A stretch of DNA of 10,523 bases from a bacterium BMS3Bbin02 (GCA_002898115.1 BDTL01000156.1:1-10523), one strand, 5' to 3'. Shown: positions 1 through 7,566, counted from the stretch's first letter. The notes: a model not told the origin generated them from the sequence alone. Made by a program: numbers and translations.

Positions 1-134
1 CGGTCGACGTCGAGGCGAAAGCAGCGGCTGTAGTCGCGGTTCTCGCTGATGGCTTGCCCGAGGGATCAATCATCGATGTTGTGTCACCGACTCGTCCTGC
101 GGTGGCAATCCCTCAACCAGAGGTTGAGGAGTAG
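1..134 (+). CDS. ftsQ: Cell division protein FtsQ, C-terminal end (5' truncated by window)
   Basis: Reading from base 3, an open frame of 43 codons runs to TAG at 132-134. The last residues include IDVVSPTRPAVA, which resembles the end of the extracytoplasmic beta domain of actinobacterial FtsQ (a 'DVS-P--P-V' pattern shortly before the stop). FtsQ is a single-pass membrane protein that links early and late divisome proteins. In Actinobacteria it usually lies directly upstream of ftsZ, as here, with a gap of 70 bp to the preferred ftsZ start. The identification rests on this short tail and on position; the POTRA domain and membrane segment lie outside the window. The final codons lie over an 8-bp inverted repeat (111-129). 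Confidence 0.72.
   Translation, partial: VDVEAKAAAVVAVLADGLPEGSIIDVVSPTRPAVAIPQPEVEE
111..129 (+). repeat. Perfect 8-bp inverted repeat at the ftsQ 3' end
   Basis: CCTCAACC at 111-118 and GGTTGAGG at 122-129 are exact reverse complements separated by AGA. RNA from either strand could form an 8-bp hairpin with a 3-nt loop. It lies in the last codons of ftsQ, 38 bp before the ftsZ -10 candidate. No T-run follows, so a classical terminator is unlikely. It could be a processing or attenuation hairpin between ftsQ and ftsZ, or an operator. The symmetry is observed; the function is unknown. Confidence 0.5.
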
Positions 135-166
135 AAAGAAGTCCGTCCGAAAGTTGGAAACAGGGC

Positions 167-172
167 TAACCT
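167..172 (+). promoter_or_regulatory. Candidate -10 box for ftsZ
   Basis: TAACCT fits the actinobacterial TAnnnT -10 pattern and would start transcription near 179-181. That gives a leader of about 25 nt containing GGAG (198-201) just before the preferred ATG at 205. No convincing -35 hexamer is visible. Separate ftsZ promoters downstream of ftsQ are common in Actinobacteria. Support is a single short motif. Confidence 0.33.
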
Positions 173-204
173 AGGAGTTGAGCCTTCGTGGATTGTTGGA
201 GAAG

Positions 205-1287
205 ATGGATCTGAATGCCCCGCAGAACTACCTCGCGGTTATAAAAGTAGTTGGTGTTGGCGGTGGTGGCGTTAACGCCGTCAACCGCATGATTGATGCT
301 GGTGTGAGCGGTGTCGAGTTCATCGCCATCAATACAGACGCCCAGGCGTTGTTGATGTCCGATGCAGATATCAAGCTTGATATCGGTCGTGACTCGACGC
401 GCGGTCTCGGTGCCGGCGCAAACCCTGAGGTGGGTCGAGACGCAGCCGAGTCACATCGTGACGAGCTTGAAGACGCGCTCCAGGGTGCAGACATGGTCTT
501 TATCACCGCCGGCGAGGGCGGCGGTACCGGCACCGGTGCGGCACCGGTGGTCGCTGACATCTCGCGCAGCCTTGCTGCACTGACGGTCGGGGTGGTGACG
601 CGGCCGTTCGGATTCGAGGGACGGCGTCGTTCGGTTCAGGCAGAACAGGGGATCCAGGAGCTCCGCGCCGCTGTCGACACACTCATCATTATTCCAAACC
701 AGCGTTTGCTCGAAATTGCCGATCCGAAGACGTCCGTGCTTGATGCATTCCGAATGGCAGACGATGTGCTTACGAATGGTGTTCGCGGGATCACCGACTT
801 GATCACCACACCTGGATTGATCAACGTCGACTTTGCCGATGTGAAGACCGTTATGAGTGATGCAGGCTCGGCAGTGATGGGTATCGGTAATTCAACCGGC
901 GAGAATCGCGCAGAGCAGGCCGCCAATAAGGCAATCTCTTCGCCGCTCCTCGAGACGTCGATGGAGGGCGCGCGCGGCGTGCTCCTGTCCGTCTCCGGCC
1001 CCTCTGACATGTCGCTCTACGAGGTGAGTGTTGCGGCCAGCCTCATAGCCGATCACACAGATGCGGACGCCAACATCATCTTTGGTGCAGTTATCGATGA
1101 CACCCTTGGAGACGAAATGCGGGTGACGGTGATCGCCGCGGGTTTCGATCGGGACAGTAGACCCCGAGGCGCCGTCGGCCACACATCGTCCGCGCGCCCC
1201 GACTCGCACACTCCACCCGCGCCGGAGACTCCTGCGACGCCAGGTGATGATGACGCTCTCGACATCCCCGGATTCCTCCAGGGATGA
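205..1287 (+). CDS. ftsZ: Cell division GTPase FtsZ
   Basis: Tubulin-like GTPase that polymerises into the cytoplasmic Z ring and directs septal wall synthesis. From ATG 205 the protein has 360 residues. Visible features are the N-terminal GVGGGGVNAVNRM nucleotide-binding loop (residues 17-29), the tubulin signature GGGTGTG (105-111), the catalytic T7 loop NVDFAD (207-212), a linker of about 35 residues rich in Pro, Ser and Thr, and the C-terminal partner-binding peptide DDDALDIPGFLQG. I chose ATG 205 because NAPQNYLAVIKVVG right after it is the usual actinobacterial start, and GGAG lies upstream at 198-201. An in-frame TTG at 178 abuts AGGAG with no spacing and would add nine unusual residues. 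The tail ends in FLQG and lacks the terminal Arg/Lys seen in many homologues. The stop overlaps pgeF by ATGA, so translation is probably coupled. Confidence 0.97.
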   Translation: MDLNAPQNYLAVIKVVGVGGGGVNAVNRMIDAGVSGVEFIAINTDAQALLMSDADIKLDIGRDSTRGLGAGANPEVGRDAAESHRDELEDALQGADMVFITAGEGGGTGTGAAPVVADISRSLAALTVGVVTRPFGFEGRRRSVQAEQGIQELRAAVDTLIIIPNQRLLEIADPKTSVLDAFRMADDVLTNGVRGITDLITTPGLINVDFADVKTVMSDAGSAVMGIGNSTGENRAEQAANKAISSPLLETSMEGARGVLLSVSGPSDMSLYEVSVAASLIADHTDADANIIFGAVIDDTLGDEMRVTVIAAGFDRDSRPRGAVGHTSSARPDSHTPPAPETPATPGDDDALDIPGFLQG

Positions 1288-1913
1288 GCACCCCGGCCGG
1301 CGTTTCGACCGCCGCGTTTGGGGATGCGACGTTCGGCGACGCTCGTTTTGATGCAACAGCCAGGACCGCACTCTCAACAGAGCTAGGTATCTCTGATCAG
1401 TGGGCGTACATCTACCAGGTGCACGGAACAGCGGTTGCCCGCGCAACCGAACCCGGTGATTGCGGTGAGGCCGACATCATTATGACGTCCGTCGTCGGAC
1501 TTCCGATCGCAATCGCAACGGCGGACTGTGTTCCGATCGTGCTCTGGTCGAGTACCACCGTGGGTATCGTGCACGCCGGGTGGCGTGGCGCGGCAGCAGG
1601 CGTTGTCGTCACCGCAATCCAGGCAATGGAGTCCGCTGGACCGCCGGTCGAACGAGCGGCAGTCGGCCCCGCTATATGCCGCAGGTCCTTTGAGGTCGGC
1701 GACGACGTTCTCGCACGTTTTCCCGGTTTCGAGTCGACGACCGACTGGGGTACTCCGGCGGTCGATCTCGTCGGTTCGCTTCGGGAGCAGCTTGGCGCGA
1801 TCCCGCATGTGGTCGAAGATATCTGTACCTTCGAAGACGAGGCATACTTTTCGTACCGACGCAATGCAACGAAAGGACGACAGGTGACTGTGGCATGGTT
1901 GCCGAACGGCTAG
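1284..1913 (+). CDS. pgeF: PgeF/YfiH family peptidoglycan-editing or purine nucleoside phosphorylase-like protein (LACC1 domain)
   Basis: Member of the YfiH/YlmD/LACC1 family (Cu-oxidase_4 domain). In E. coli PgeF keeps peptidoglycan free of misincorporated L-Ser; other members are reported as purine nucleoside phosphorylases or adenosine deaminases. The predicted metal/catalytic triad is visible: His47 in QVHG, Cys82 in ATADCVPIVL and His97 in VHAGWRG. GPAICRRSFEVG and the C-terminal FSYRRN-TKGRQ segments are also family-typical. It has 209 residues, shorter than the usual 230-250, with the reduction at the N terminus. The start overlaps the ftsZ stop (ATGA) and the 3' end overlaps yggS by 19 bp. 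The same gene follows ftsZ in Bacillus (ylmD) and many Actinobacteria. The family is certain; the exact substrate cannot be read from sequence. Confidence 0.92.
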   Translation: MSTPAGVSTAAFGDATFGDARFDATARTALSTELGISDQWAYIYQVHGTAVARATEPGDCGEADIIMTSVVGLPIAIATADCVPIVLWSSTTVGIVHAGWRGAAAGVVVTAIQAMESAGPPVERAAVGPAICRRSFEVGDDVLARFPGFESTTDWGTPAVDLVGSLREQLGAIPHVVEDICTFEDEAYFSYRRNATKGRQVTVAWLPNG

Positions 1914-2557
1914 CGGCCGTCCGCCGGCAGGTAGAAGAAGCAATCCGAAAGTCCGGGCGTTCAGACAGTCCGAGAATCGTGGCAGTGTCTAAGACCCATC
2001 CGGTCGAGGCCATTGCCGAGGCCTACGCTGCCGGGCACAGAATTTTCGGTGAGAATCGTCTTCAGGAACTGGAGTCCAAGGTTCCGGCTCTTCCCGGCGA
2101 CATCGAATGGCACATGGTTGGGGCGCTGCAGTCGCGCAAGGCACGAGCCGCGTCCCAACTGGCCGCGGTGCTGCACGGCGTCGACCGGCTCAAACTGGTT
2201 CAGCGTCTTGATCCGACCGGTGCCGTCGTGCTGGTTCAGGTGAACATTGCCCGGGAGCAGCAAAAGGCGGGTGCGGCCGTTGATGCGGTGGCTCCTCTGG
2301 TGGAAGCGCTCGTGGATGCGACGGTCAACGTGGTTGGCCTCATGGAAATACCACCGCTGCCCGACGTCGAGGAAGATTCGCGGAGGTGGTTCTCCGAACT
2401 CAGAGACCTGCGTGACTTGTTGGCGCGAGATTGGCCTACAGTGAGAGAGCTCTCTATGGGCATGACCGACGATTACGTGGTGGCAATCGAGGAAGGTGCC
2501 ACCATAATCCGTGTCGGACGGGCTATCTTTGGGGCAAGGTCAACGAAGCTACCGTAG
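1895..2557 (+). CDS. yggS: YggS/PROSC (PLPBP) family pyridoxal phosphate homeostasis protein
   Basis: Monomeric alanine-racemase-like TIM barrel that binds pyridoxal 5'-phosphate and buffers the B6 pool; no enzymatic activity has been established for the family. Lys33 in VAVSKTHP is the expected Schiff-base lysine. Other signatures are GENRLQE (53-59), WHMVGALQSRK (72-82), GLMEIPP (148-154), SMGMTDD (187-193) and the phosphate-binding IIRVGRAIFG (204-213). The family usually shows WH-IG-LQ-NK where this one has WHMVGALQSRK. At 220 residues it is slightly short. The ATG at 1895 has AGGTGA at 1882-1887, a 7-nt spacing, and lies inside the end of pgeF. In Bacillus (ylmE) and cyanobacteria it also lies beside sepF. 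Its link to division is by position, not shown mechanistically here. Confidence 0.95.
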   Translation: MVAERLAAVRRQVEEAIRKSGRSDSPRIVAVSKTHPVEAIAEAYAAGHRIFGENRLQELESKVPALPGDIEWHMVGALQSRKARAASQLAAVLHGVDRLKLVQRLDPTGAVVLVQVNIAREQQKAGAAVDAVAPLVEALVDATVNVVGLMEIPPLPDVEEDSRRWFSELRDLRDLLARDWPTVRELSMGMTDDYVVAIEEGATIIRVGRAIFGARSTKLP

Positions 2558-2581
2558 AACGAAAAGGCAAGGCCACCGACA

Positions 2582-3193
2582 ATGGCATCACTTTGGAACA
2601 AGGCGCTGTTTCAGCTGGGACTCGTGGACGACGAGCAGGTCGTCGCAGCCGAGGAGCAGCATGTTGTAGACGCACAGGGCGATTCGACCGGGGTCCGCCG
2701 CGTGGAGACTCCCCAGCACCAGTCGGTTCGGCCCCTTTCGCCGCCAGTGCCGCCCACATCGTCGTACGGCATCCCCGGACGTCGTGTCGAACCGCCATCG
2801 ATGGCTCGGCGTCGCGTGTCGGAGAACCCATCACACGCAGAGGCGGGCATGATTGTTCAGGGTCGAGCCGGAGCGCCTTTAGGGGCAGAAAGTGTGTCGC
2901 CGCAAATGCACAATGAATCCGAACTCGTTGTTGCCCGATCGTTCGACGATGCGAAAGCTCTCGCCGATCACATCCGAGCCAGCAGGCCCGTCGTCATGGA
3001 CCTGCGTGGAACCGAGCCGGAGATGGTGAGGCGCCTGGTGGACTTCGCCAGCGGCCTTACCTATGCCCTTGCCGGCAACATGTCGAAGATTGCTCAAGGC
3101 GTCATTCTTGTCACCCCTCCGAATACGGGGATCTCGGTCAACGAACGCCAACGTCTCGCCGATCTCGGTCTGTACGCCGGCCCGATTCGATAA
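2582..3193 (+). CDS. sepF: Cell division protein SepF
   Basis: SepF anchors FtsZ to the membrane and arranges protofilaments; it is the main FtsZ anchor in Actinobacteria, which lack FtsA. Residues 1-18 (MASLWNKALFQLGLVDDE) form the expected amphipathic membrane-targeting helix with the acidic end typical of actinobacterial SepF. Residues about 19-112 are a long, low-complexity, Pro/Arg/Ser-rich linker. Residues 113-185 are the SepF domain (ELVVARSFDDAKALADHI, then VVMDLRG, then DFASGLTYALAGNMSKI and VILVTPP), which binds the FtsZ C-terminal peptide. The total of 203 residues is within the actinobacterial range. The start at 2582 has AAGG at 2569-2572 with a 9-nt spacing and follows yggS by 24 bp. 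Encoding FtsZ and its anchor in one probable transcript would couple their amounts. Confidence 0.95.
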   Translation: MASLWNKALFQLGLVDDEQVVAAEEQHVVDAQGDSTGVRRVETPQHQSVRPLSPPVPPTSSYGIPGRRVEPPSMARRRVSENPSHAEAGMIVQGRAGAPLGAESVSPQMHNESELVVARSFDDAKALADHIRASRPVVMDLRGTEPEMVRRLVDFASGLTYALAGNMSKIAQGVILVTPPNTGISVNERQRLADLGLYAGPIR

Positions 3194-3202
3194 CGACATC
3201 GT

Positions 3203-3463
3203 ATGAACAGCGTGCGGACACTTATCGACATCGCCATTTGGGCGGTCATCGTATGGATCGTTCTCGGATACATTGTTGTGCTCGGCAGGGTCCCGTGGGG
3301 GCATCCGGTACGCAAGGTCTATGACTCGCTGCAGAACGTGATGCAACGCATTCTGCGCCCGATTCGAAATGTGTTGCCACCTGTGAGGATCGGTGGAGCA
3401 GCCCTCGATCTCGCACCTCTGGTGCTCATCCTCGCACTCTCCCTGCTCCGGGCGTACGTCTAG
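3203..3463 (+). CDS. yggT: YggT family small integral membrane protein
   Basis: An 86-residue membrane protein of the YggT/YlmG family (CCB3-related). Two hydrophobic segments are visible, residues about 8-28 and 68-83, separated by a basic, amphipathic stretch (RKVYDSLQNVMQRILRPIRN). The second contains the family motif LDLAPLVLILALSLLR. A role in membrane or nucleoid organisation has been suggested for homologues in chloroplasts and cyanobacteria; the biochemical activity is not known. The gene starts 9 bp after sepF with no evident Shine-Dalgarno, so it probably depends on coupling to sepF translation. It is the last gene of the tight ftsZ-yggT series; a 60-bp gap follows. Confidence 0.9.
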   Translation: MNSVRTLIDIAIWAVIVWIVLGYIVVLGRVPWGHPVRKVYDSLQNVMQRILRPIRNVLPPVRIGGAALDLAPLVLILALSLLRAYV

Positions 3464-3511
3464 CGCCCCGTTCACCCGGTTACCGGTGGTGCAGTCCGCG
3501 ATCGCCTCGGG

Positions 3512-3517
3512 TAGGCT
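3512..3517 (+). promoter_or_regulatory. Candidate leaderless promoter -10 box for the divIVA-like gene
   Basis: TAGGCT fits TAnnnT and lies 6 nt upstream of the ATG at 3524, placing the expected transcription start on or next to the start codon. No Shine-Dalgarno is present in the 30 bases before the ATG, which agrees with a leaderless mRNA as is common in Actinobacteria. No clear -35 box is visible. The motif is short, so this is an inference from two agreeing signs. Confidence 0.42.
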
Positions 3518-3523
3518 TTCTAG

Positions 3524-4360
3524 ATGGATATGACGGCCTCTACAGCCAGCAGCGTGAAATTCTCGCGTGACGGTCGCGGCTACGACCTTGATGCGGTGGA
3601 AGCATTCCGTAGCGCCGTAGTCGATGTGTTGGCGCGCCACGAGGCCGACCTGAGAGCAGCGGCCGGCCGAATCGACGAACTTGAGGCCGAACGTCCCGAT
3701 AGTGCAGATCGGCGGATTCGCCGGACACGCGATCTTGTGGAGTCCTTCGAGCTGCTCTTTACCGGTGCCGAGTCCGTTGCGCAAGCGCGTGAGGAGCGGC
3801 GGATGCAGGCTGCACTGTTGGTGATGGAGTCCGCTGATCTAGCCGCTGAGCAGGAGATGTCTCGGTCATCCCAGGCGGCCGCCCTCGAGAATGAGGCGGC
3901 CGACATTGTCGGTCATGCTCGGCGGGTCGCCGCCCGCACACGAGAGATGGCGGACGAGGAAGGCAAGGCGAAAGCGGCCGCTGCCCGCATCGTGCTTGCT
4001 GATGCCCAACGTATTGCCGACGAGCAGAATCAATCTGCCGCAGCGATCCGAAACGCAACCGTCATGGCGGAGCAACGGCTCGCTGCATTGGTCCGCCATA
4101 TCGACCGGGAGATGAGCGCGTTGCAAGGCATCCTCGCGGTTGATCGCGGCGAGTTCGTCCGGACCTCGTACGACGTCGGTCCCGTTGTCTCGACCTACAC
4201 CCCGGACAATGGCGATGTGACCGATGAACCACCGGTCGATCCCTTCAGGATCACCGTTGATCTAGCAGACGCACCTGACGCCGAACGTGACGGTTTCTAT
4301 GAGCGACGCCTCAGCGGCTTGCGCCGCCGTATCGAGGCAGCCGAGTCCTCAGATTCCTAG
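3524..4360 (+). CDS. DivIVA-like coiled-coil protein (Wag31-related, divergent)
   Basis: DivIVA proteins bind negatively curved membrane at poles or septa and, in Actinobacteria, organise polar growth. Residues 11-30 (VKFSRDGRGYDLDAVEAFRS) match the DivIVA N-terminal lipid-binding domain. Phe13, Arg18, Gly19, Tyr20 and Asp21 align with the same numbers in B. subtilis DivIVA, and a coiled coil starts at about residue 35. Residues about 60-200 are long, Ala/Glu/Arg-rich helix, predicted coiled coil. After 205 comes a probably disordered, acidic tail, then a short basic helix (RRLSGLRRRIEAAESS) at the end. Divergent points: the usual LTPxDI start is absent, and the membrane-inserting Phe17 of B. 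subtilis is Gly17. The position after sepF and yggT is the usual divIVA location. It could instead be a DivIVA-domain paralogue with a different role. The stop is nested with the ileS stop. Confidence 0.8.
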   Translation: MDMTASTASSVKFSRDGRGYDLDAVEAFRSAVVDVLARHEADLRAAAGRIDELEAERPDSADRRIRRTRDLVESFELLFTGAESVAQAREERRMQAALLVMESADLAAEQEMSRSSQAAALENEAADIVGHARRVAARTREMADEEGKAKAAAARIVLADAQRIADEQNQSAAAIRNATVMAEQRLAALVRHIDREMSALQGILAVDRGEFVRTSYDVGPVVSTYTPDNGDVTDEPPVDPFRITVDLADAPDAERDGFYERRLSGLRRRIEAAESSDS

Positions 4361-7300
4361 GAGTCCGGGCGCTCGTGTACCGAGATCGACACAGTGATCG
4401 AGTGGCCGTCGAGGTTGAGTTCGTGGTCGAGTGAACCCTCCGTCTGCTGAATAGCCACGGCGAGGCACTCTCCCGCGATCAACTCGGCATGTTTGTTGAC
4501 GACCCCGGCAACGATCGGATCATCGGTGGACCACGCGATAGCGACACGGTCGCTGACGTCGAGATCGGCGTCGCGGCGCAGTCCCTGGATCCGGTTGATG
4601 AGTTCGCGTGCGATGCCTTCGGAACGGAGTTCATCGGTGACGTGGGTATCGAGTGCAATGGTGATCTCGGAAGCGGTCGTCACGACGAGGTTCGCGCGAG
4701 GTTCGCGCTGAACCGCAACGTCCTCCGGTGAGATCGCGTGACCCATCACGGCGACCGGTTCGCCGGCCAGCAATACACAGACTTCGCTGTGGTCGAGATC
4801 CTCGATCGCCGCCGCTATGGAGCGCATGTCCTTGCCGAATCGCGGACCGAGTTTCTTGAAGTTCGCCTTCGCGGAGAGCCCAACGAGGTGGGCTTCGTCA
4901 GATTCGACGACGACGGAGCGAACGTTGAGTTCGTCCTTGATGAGCTCCGCATGACCTTCGATCGCGCGGCGCTCGACGCCACTTCGTGAGACGATGGTGA
5001 TTGTCTCCAAGGGTTGTCGGACGCGTATGTCGTGTTGGCGGCGCAACCTTCGCCCCAGGTTTACGACCGTCCGTACCGCTGCCATCGAGCGCTCAAGTGA
5101 CGGGTCGATAGCGCTTTCGTTTGCTTCCGGGTAGTCGGTGAGGTGAATACTCCGAGCGACGGTCGGGTCCTGGTTGCGCTCAAGGACCTGGTAGATGTCC
5201 TCGGTTATGAACGGCAGGATCGGCGCCGCGACCCGCCCGAAGATGGTGAGTACCTCGTGGAGGGTTGCGAACGCGGCGAGCTTGTCAGCGTCGTTGTCGG
5301 TGCGCTGGCGCCAGAAACGTCGCCGTGATCTTCGGATGTACCAATTGGTGAGATGGTCGATAAAGTCGAGGATTGGAGGAATCACGGCAAACAGGCGATA
5401 CCGCTCCATCTCGTCATTCACATCGCGAATCAGTGACTGGAGAACAGAGACGATCCAGCGGTCAATCTCCGGTCGTTCGGACAGCGGTGGCGCTGCGGCT
5501 AGATCATCGCCGGTGAGTCCGTCAGCGTCGGCGTAGAGCGAGAAGAATGAGAACGCGTTCCAGTAGGGGAGCAGCACGGTTCGTACAACGTCGCGCACTC
5601 CTTGTTCATGGAATCGGAGTGGTTCGCCACGCACGACCGGTGAGTTGATCAGATACGCTCGCAACGCGTCGGCGCCGAACTCGTCGATCACTCCGGTCGG
5701 ATTGGGATAGTTCTTGAGGCTCTTGGACATTTTCCGGCCGTCCTCGGCGAGGATCATGCCGGTGACAATGCAATTCTGGAACGGGGCCTTGTCGAAGATT
5801 GCGGTACCGAGCACGAGCAGCGTGTAGAACCAGCCACGGGTCTGGTCGAGACCTTCGGCAATGAAGTCGGCGGGGTACCGAGTTGCGAAGCGATCCTCGT
5901 TTTCGAACGGATAATGAATCTGTGCGTACGGCATCGAACCGGACTCGAACCAGCAGTCCAGTACCTCGGGGACTCGTTCCATTGTCCCGCCGTCGCATTC
6001 ACAGGGGAACGTCACCGGGTCGACGATGTGTTTGTGAAGGTCGTCGACCATGGTCCCCGAGCGTTCGAACAGTTCCTGGCGCGACCCGATACAGACAGTT
6101 TCCTTGCACACATCGCATTCCCACACCGGGATACACGAACCCCAGTATCGGTTCCTGCTGATCGCCCAATCGCGGGCGTTCTCCAGCCAGTTGCCGAAAC
6201 GCTTCGCTCCGACAGCTTCGGGTACCCAGCGAATATCCCTGTTGCGTTCCACCATGGAATCACGGAACGACTCGACCTTGACGAACCACGTCGGGATCGC
6301 GCGGTAGATCAACGGTGTGCCGGTCCGCCAACAGAAAGGGTAGCTGTGATTGATTTGTTCGCGGCGGACGAGTTTGCCGGACTCCTTGAGTAGATCGATG
6401 ATGACAGAGTCGGCGTCCTTCACCGCCAGTCCGGCGAGTTCGGGTCCGACCTCGTCGGTGAAACGTGCCTTTGCGTCGAGTGGCTCGACGAGTGCATCGA
6501 TGCCAGCCGCGCGGAACGCATCGAAGTCTGATTCGCCGTAGGCAGGTGCCATGTGGACGAGTCCGGTCCCCTCATCTGTGGTGACCTCAGGGTTGATGAT
6601 GACGCGAAACGCTCCAGCGTCCGCCTTGTCGTCGAAGTAGTCAAAGATCGGTTCGTACGGGGCGCCGACCATGTCACGCCCGACCGCGGTGGCGACCAGG
6701 TTCGCGTCAGGTGCGTAGTACTCGACACGTTCCGGCGCGAGCCAGTGGCGCCCCTCGAATCCGCCGGGGAGGCTATCGACCGCGACATAGGTGACGTTCT
6801 CACCGACTGCCGCCGCGAGGTTGGAGGGGAGAGTCCATGGCGTGGTGGTCCACACCAGCAGGAAGTCGCCAGCCTTGAGAGGCCCGTGGTCTTCGGTGAT
6901 ACGTAGACGTACCGTGATCGACGGGTCGTCAACATCGCGATAGTCGAGGTTCGCCTCAAAGTTCGATAGCGGTGTTGTCGCACCAAAGGAGTAGGGAAGC
7001 ACCTTGTACGCCTGATAAATCAGATCACGATCCCACAGCTCCTTGAACACCCACCACACGGTCTCCATGAAGTCGACATCCATGGTTTTGTAGTCGTTCT
7101 CAAAGTCGACCCAGCGGCCAACCCGGTCCATGATGTCTTCCCACTCCTCGGTGGTGGTGTTCACCATGGCGCGACACGCTTCGTTGAAGGTGTCGATGCC
7201 GATCGCCTGGATCTCCTGGGGTCCCGAAACGCCGAGCTGCTTCTCGACCTCCATCTCGACAGGGAGTCCATGTGTGTCCCACCCAAAACGGCGCTCAACC

Positions 7301-7566
7301 CGGAAACCGCGCATCGTCCAATAGCGCGGTACGACGTCCTTGATGACAGCCTGGAGGAGGTGTCCGTAGTGCGGTGATCCCGTCGCGAACGGCGGCCCGT
7401 CATAGAACGTGTACTCGGGGGCGTCGGCACGATTGTCGATCGAGGCCTGGAAGGCCCCGATCTCTTTCCACAACGCCAGGGTGTCGGCGTCGACGCGGCT
7501 TAGGTCAAGGCGCGGATTCACCTTCTTGAAGGGCTGTGCGCCCTGCCCGGGGGATCGGGAAGTCAT
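4357..7566 (-). CDS. ileS: Isoleucyl-tRNA synthetase, long (type 2) form
   Basis: Cytoplasmic class I synthetase that charges tRNA(Ile) and hydrolyses Val-tRNA(Ile). It has 1069 residues, in the range of the eukaryote-like type 2 enzymes common in Actinobacteria. The catalytic HIGH signature appears as HYGH (66-69), followed by the family block ending GWDTHGLPVEME. The CP1 editing domain shows WTTTPWTLPSN (from 239) and GTGLVHMAP (333-341). A likely zinc knuckle is formed by CDVC (484-487) and CEC (522-524). KMSKS is intact at 612-616. The anticodon-binding helical region and a C-terminal extension of about 300 residues follow. The ATG at 7566 has AGGAG at 7573-7577 with 6-nt spacing. The gene opposes divIVA, ending within it by 4 nt, and is preceded by its own T-box leader. 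Type 2 enzymes are often little affected by mupirocin; for this protein that is inference only. Confidence 0.98.
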   Translation of the reverse strand: MTSRSPGQGAQPFKKVNPRLDLSRVDADTLALWKEIGAFQASIDNRADAPEYTFYDGPPFATGSPHYGHLLQAVIKDVVPRYWTMRGFRVERRFGWDTHGLPVEMEVEKQLGVSGPQEIQAIGIDTFNEACRAMVNTTTEEWEDIMDRVGRWVDFENDYKTMDVDFMETVWWVFKELWDRDLIYQAYKVLPYSFGATTPLSNFEANLDYRDVDDPSITVRLRITEDHGPLKAGDFLLVWTTTPWTLPSNLAAAVGENVTYVAVDSLPGGFEGRHWLAPERVEYYAPDANLVATAVGRDMVGAPYEPIFDYFDDKADAGAFRVIINPEVTTDEGTGLVHMAPAYGESDFDAFRAAGIDALVEPLDAKARFTDEVGPELAGLAVKDADSVIIDLLKESGKLVRREQINHSYPFCWRTGTPLIYRAIPTWFVKVESFRDSMVERNRDIRWVPEAVGAKRFGNWLENARDWAISRNRYWGSCIPVWECDVCKETVCIGSRQELFERSGTMVDDLHKHIVDPVTFPCECDGGTMERVPEVLDCWFESGSMPYAQIHYPFENEDRFATRYPADFIAEGLDQTRGWFYTLLVLGTAIFDKAPFQNCIVTGMILAEDGRKMSKSLKNYPNPTGVIDEFGADALRAYLINSPVVRGEPLRFHEQGVRDVVRTVLLPYWNAFSFFSLYADADGLTGDDLAAAPPLSERPEIDRWIVSVLQSLIRDVNDEMERYRLFAVIPPILDFIDHLTNWYIRRSRRRFWRQRTDNDADKLAAFATLHEVLTIFGRVAAPILPFITEDIYQVLERNQDPTVARSIHLTDYPEANESAIDPSLERSMAAVRTVVNLGRRLRRQHDIRVRQPLETITIVSRSGVERRAIEGHAELIKDELNVRSVVVESDEAHLVGLSAKANFKKLGPRFGKDMRSIAAAIEDLDHSEVCVLLAGEPVAVMGHAISPEDVAVQREPRANLVVTTASEITIALDTHVTDELRSEGIARELINRIQGLRRDADLDVSDRVAIAWSTDDPIVAGVVNKHAELIAGECLAVAIQQTEGSLDHELNLDGHSITVSISVHERPDS

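Noticed and set aside
178..204. TTG start for ftsZ at 178
   Set aside because: AGGAG touches the TTG with no spacing, and the added residues are absent from FtsZ homologues. ATG 205 gives the usual N terminus and has its own GGAG.
1383..1943. 186-codon minus-strand frame opposite pgeF and the start of yggS
   Set aside because: Shadow of conserved sense genes; Arg/Cys-rich translation with no family features.
3473..3490. Possible terminator hairpin (CCGG-TTA-CCGG) between yggT and the divIVA-like gene
   Set aside because: The stem is only 4 bp, flanked by mismatches and without a T-run, too weak to call.
2879..3784. 301-codon open frame on the minus strand crossing sepF, yggT and the divIVA-like gene
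   Set aside because: It runs antisense to three well-recognised genes, its translation is rich in Cys, His and Arg with no family resemblance, and such frames are common opposite GC-rich genes.
5914..6393. 159-codon plus-strand frame inside ileS
   Set aside because: It is antisense to the catalytic and editing parts of an intact ileS, with no ribosome site or recognisable product.
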